This document shows positions 5,309 to 5,486 of a stretch of DNA of 5,486 nucleotides, in pieces. The notes beneath the pieces are model-generated. The model worked only from the letters and a program-made list of their open reading frames with translations. It searched no databases and was not told where the DNA came from. The DNA comes from Candidatus Microgenomatus auricola. GTDB lineage: Bacteria; Patescibacteriota; Patescibacteriia; UBA9570; XYC2-FULL-38-9. Within the stretch, counting starts at the first letter, position 1, and each line of letters begins with the position of its first letter. Both the position numbers and the translations under genes were made by a program. Where the stretch lies: assembly GCA_005239655.1 (NCBI GenBank), contig SBBP01000062.1, positions 1-5,486 on the forward strand, read 5' to 3'.

Positions 5309-5486
5309 GTAGAAACAGCGGAGTTGCGCGATTTTTGCGAGGGAATTTCCTTTGCGCTCGGCGCGGGCGAACCGTACGATTTTCAAATCAAAACGCATGA
5401 GAGCGCAAAGATGAATATCAAAAATGACAACCTTGTGCTGGACCCCGCTTACGGCTCTGGCGAATTTCTCTTGCACACGCTCGATG
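5309..5486 (+). CDS. Partial N6-adenine DNA methyltransferase-like frame (start unclear, runs off window)
   Basis: The frame with codon starts at 5309 and 5411 stays open to the window edge. It encodes LVLDPAYGSGEFLLHTLD, which matches S-adenosylmethionine-binding motif I of N6-adenine DNA methyltransferases (usual form DPxxGSGxFL), as found in restriction-modification proteins. Catalytic motif IV (NPPY type) would lie beyond the window, so the class is not proven. The first ATG in the frame is at 5411, only ten residues before the motif and without a good ribosome site. About 34 codons before it also look protein-like, and the frame stays open through the tRNA itself. Either the gene starts at 5411, or the 5' part of a longer methyltransferase gene was lost at the tRNA end. 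RNA methyltransferases share a similar motif I and remain possible. Confidence 0.42.

Noticed and set aside
5039..5476. A 145-residue minus-strand frame containing RRRESNPYGLLR and VRLPVPPLR
   Set aside because: This is the well-known spurious translation of the antisense of a tRNA-Leu gene; the rest is antisense to the methyltransferase frame and out-of-frame parA.
1..5486. CRISPR array or insertion sequence
   Set aside because: No evenly spaced direct repeats, no transposase, and no terminal inverted repeats flanking a coding unit were seen.

Overview
The window reads as a bacterial chromosome segment with housekeeping content. From left to right it holds: a 3'-truncated M17 leucyl aminopeptidase gene on the minus strand (1-1226); about 700 bp with no convincing protein gene but a dense set of inverted repeats (1227-1926); a short Rel/SpoT-type (p)ppGpp synthetase/hydrolase gene on the plus strand (1927-3444); a parA-parB chromosome-partition operon on the minus strand (5133 to 3449); a tRNA-Leu(CAA) gene on the plus strand (5224-5308); and, directly after its CCA end, an open frame running off the window that carries a DNA-methyltransferase motif I.

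The organism cannot be named from this sequence alone. The standard code is used: parA ends at TGA and tryptophans are TGG. This rules out lineages that reassign TGA to glycine or tryptophan. Sigma70-like promoters are visible. Rel stops just after its TGS domain, and rel and parB converge with a 4-bp gap. Together these hint at a streamlined genome, possibly of the Patescibacteria/CPR kind, but that is inference. The aminopeptidase gene is visibly richer in G+C, especially at third codon positions, than the rel-parB-parA block. This suggests different histories for the two parts, or an assembly join in the gap between them.

Functionally, Rel sets the (p)ppGpp alarmone level in response to starvation. 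ParA (ATPase) and ParB (CTP-dependent DNA clamp) segregate the chromosome and are translationally coupled through an ATGA overlap. The parA promoter and the tRNA-Leu promoter diverge and appear to share one -35 block (5174-5180).

The most unusual part is 1333-1810. Its size, its many nested stems and the lack of a plausible protein make it a candidate large structured RNA of no family I recognise. I searched by eye for RNase P RNA, tmRNA, SRP RNA and group I/II intron landmarks and found none. Its strand is unresolved.
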